Position numbers and translations under genes: made by a program. 64,000 bases of DNA, taken from an uncultured Pelagibacteraceae bacterium (GTDB taxonomy: Bacteria > Pseudomonadota > Alphaproteobacteria > Pelagibacterales > Pelagibacteraceae). Shown here in pieces: positions 63,340 through 64,000 of this stretch. Numbering within the stretch: position 1 is the stretch's first letter; every line of letters starts with the position of its first letter. The stretch spans positions 31,838 through 95,837 of the forward strand of contig CACPMF010000004.1 of the NCBI GenBank assembly GCA_902634935.1, written 5' to 3'. The notes beneath the pieces were generated by a model. The model was not told where the DNA came from, did not search any database, and was given only the letters and a program-made list of their open reading frames with translations.

Positions 63340-64000
63340 TTATAAGTTTATTTCTAATTCATCAATTTTTTTTCTTATTTCTTTAAGATCTGTCCAAGAG
63401 TATTTTTTTTGCTCTGGTTGCCTTAAAAGATACGCTGGATGAAATGTTATCATTGTTAAGTAGCTTTTATTGTTTATAATTACATTTTTCCAATTTCCTC
63501 TTCCTTTTGAAATTTTAATTTTTGATCCAAATAACGACTCCATTGCAGTGCTACCCATTAAAATTAAAATCTTTGGGTTTATTATTGATACATGTTTTCT
63601 TAAGTATTCTGAGTATCGTGTTATTTCAGCAGGTTCCGGTTTTCTATTATTAGGAGGTCTATAATTTACAACATTAGTAATATAAATATCTTGTCTATTA
63701 ATATTTATTGCTTTTAGCATTTTATTTAATAATAAGCCTGCATCTCCTACAAAAGGTTTGCCGACCTCATCCTCTTTTTGACCAGGTCCTTCTCCAACAA
63801 TCATTATTTTGCTATCGGAATTTCCATCACTGAATACAAGTTTTTTAGCACTTTCCTTTAGCTCACAATTTTTGATATTTTGTAAATCATTTTTTAGTTT
63901 TGCTAGAAGAGAAATCTTATCTTCTACTTCTGGTTTAGTTTTAAATCTATTTATTGGTTTATCGCTAAAGATGAATTCTATGTCGTTGGGATCATTGAAT
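63340..64000 (-). CDS. type-4 uracil-DNA glycosylase, N-terminus cut by window end
   Basis: MIVGEGPGQKEDEVGKPFVGDAGLLLNKML, NVVNYRPPNNRKPEPAEI; frame stays open upstream to window edge. Confidence 0.92.
   Translation of the reverse strand, partial: FNDPNDIEFIFSDKPINRFKTKPEVEDKISLLAKLKNDLQNIKNCELKESAKKLVFSDGNSDSKIMIVGEGPGQKEDEVGKPFVGDAGLLLNKMLKAININRQDIYITNVVNYRPPNNRKPEPAEITRYSEYLRKHVSIINPKILILMGSTAMESLFGSKIKISKGRGNWKNVIINNKSYLTMITFHPAYLLRQPEQKKYSWTDLKEIRKKIDELEINL

Overview
This is a 64 kb, AT-rich, tightly packed chromosomal window. It looks like an alphaproteobacterium of the SAR11/Pelagibacter type, inferred from gene content, very short intergenic gaps and Lys/Asn/Ile-rich proteins. I found no rRNA, tRNA, CRISPR array, prophage or transposon. 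Main blocks: small heat shock protein; TldD/TldE; ScfR-type regulator next to isocitrate lyase; TypA; GroESL; ribF-ileS-lspA; lipid A/Kdo genes (LpxL-like, lpxK, waaA, msbA); cytochrome c oxidase operon (coxB-coxA-ctaB-coxF-like-ctaG-coxC-surf1) then thrC; a retinal-precursor block (crtI-crtB-crtY-blh-ispH) directly downstream of the F0 ATP synthase genes (atpI-B-E-F'-F); SMC; mutY; ccrM; rnhB; a type-4 uracil-DNA glycosylase cut by the window edge. There is no obvious large novel system. The most interesting signals are: (1) a cluster of GANTC sites inside and around the ccrM promoter; (2) an array of TTTGTAAAT operator repeats between the ScfR regulator and an unannotated 54-aa ORF upstream of aceA; (3) paired RpoH-like promoters for hsp20 and groESL; (4) continuity of the F0 ATPase and retinal genes; (5) a compact SMC with no recognisable hinge; (6) small ORFs below the ORF-track cutoff; (7) interlocked or abutting gene ends. 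All calls were made by eye; no searches were run.
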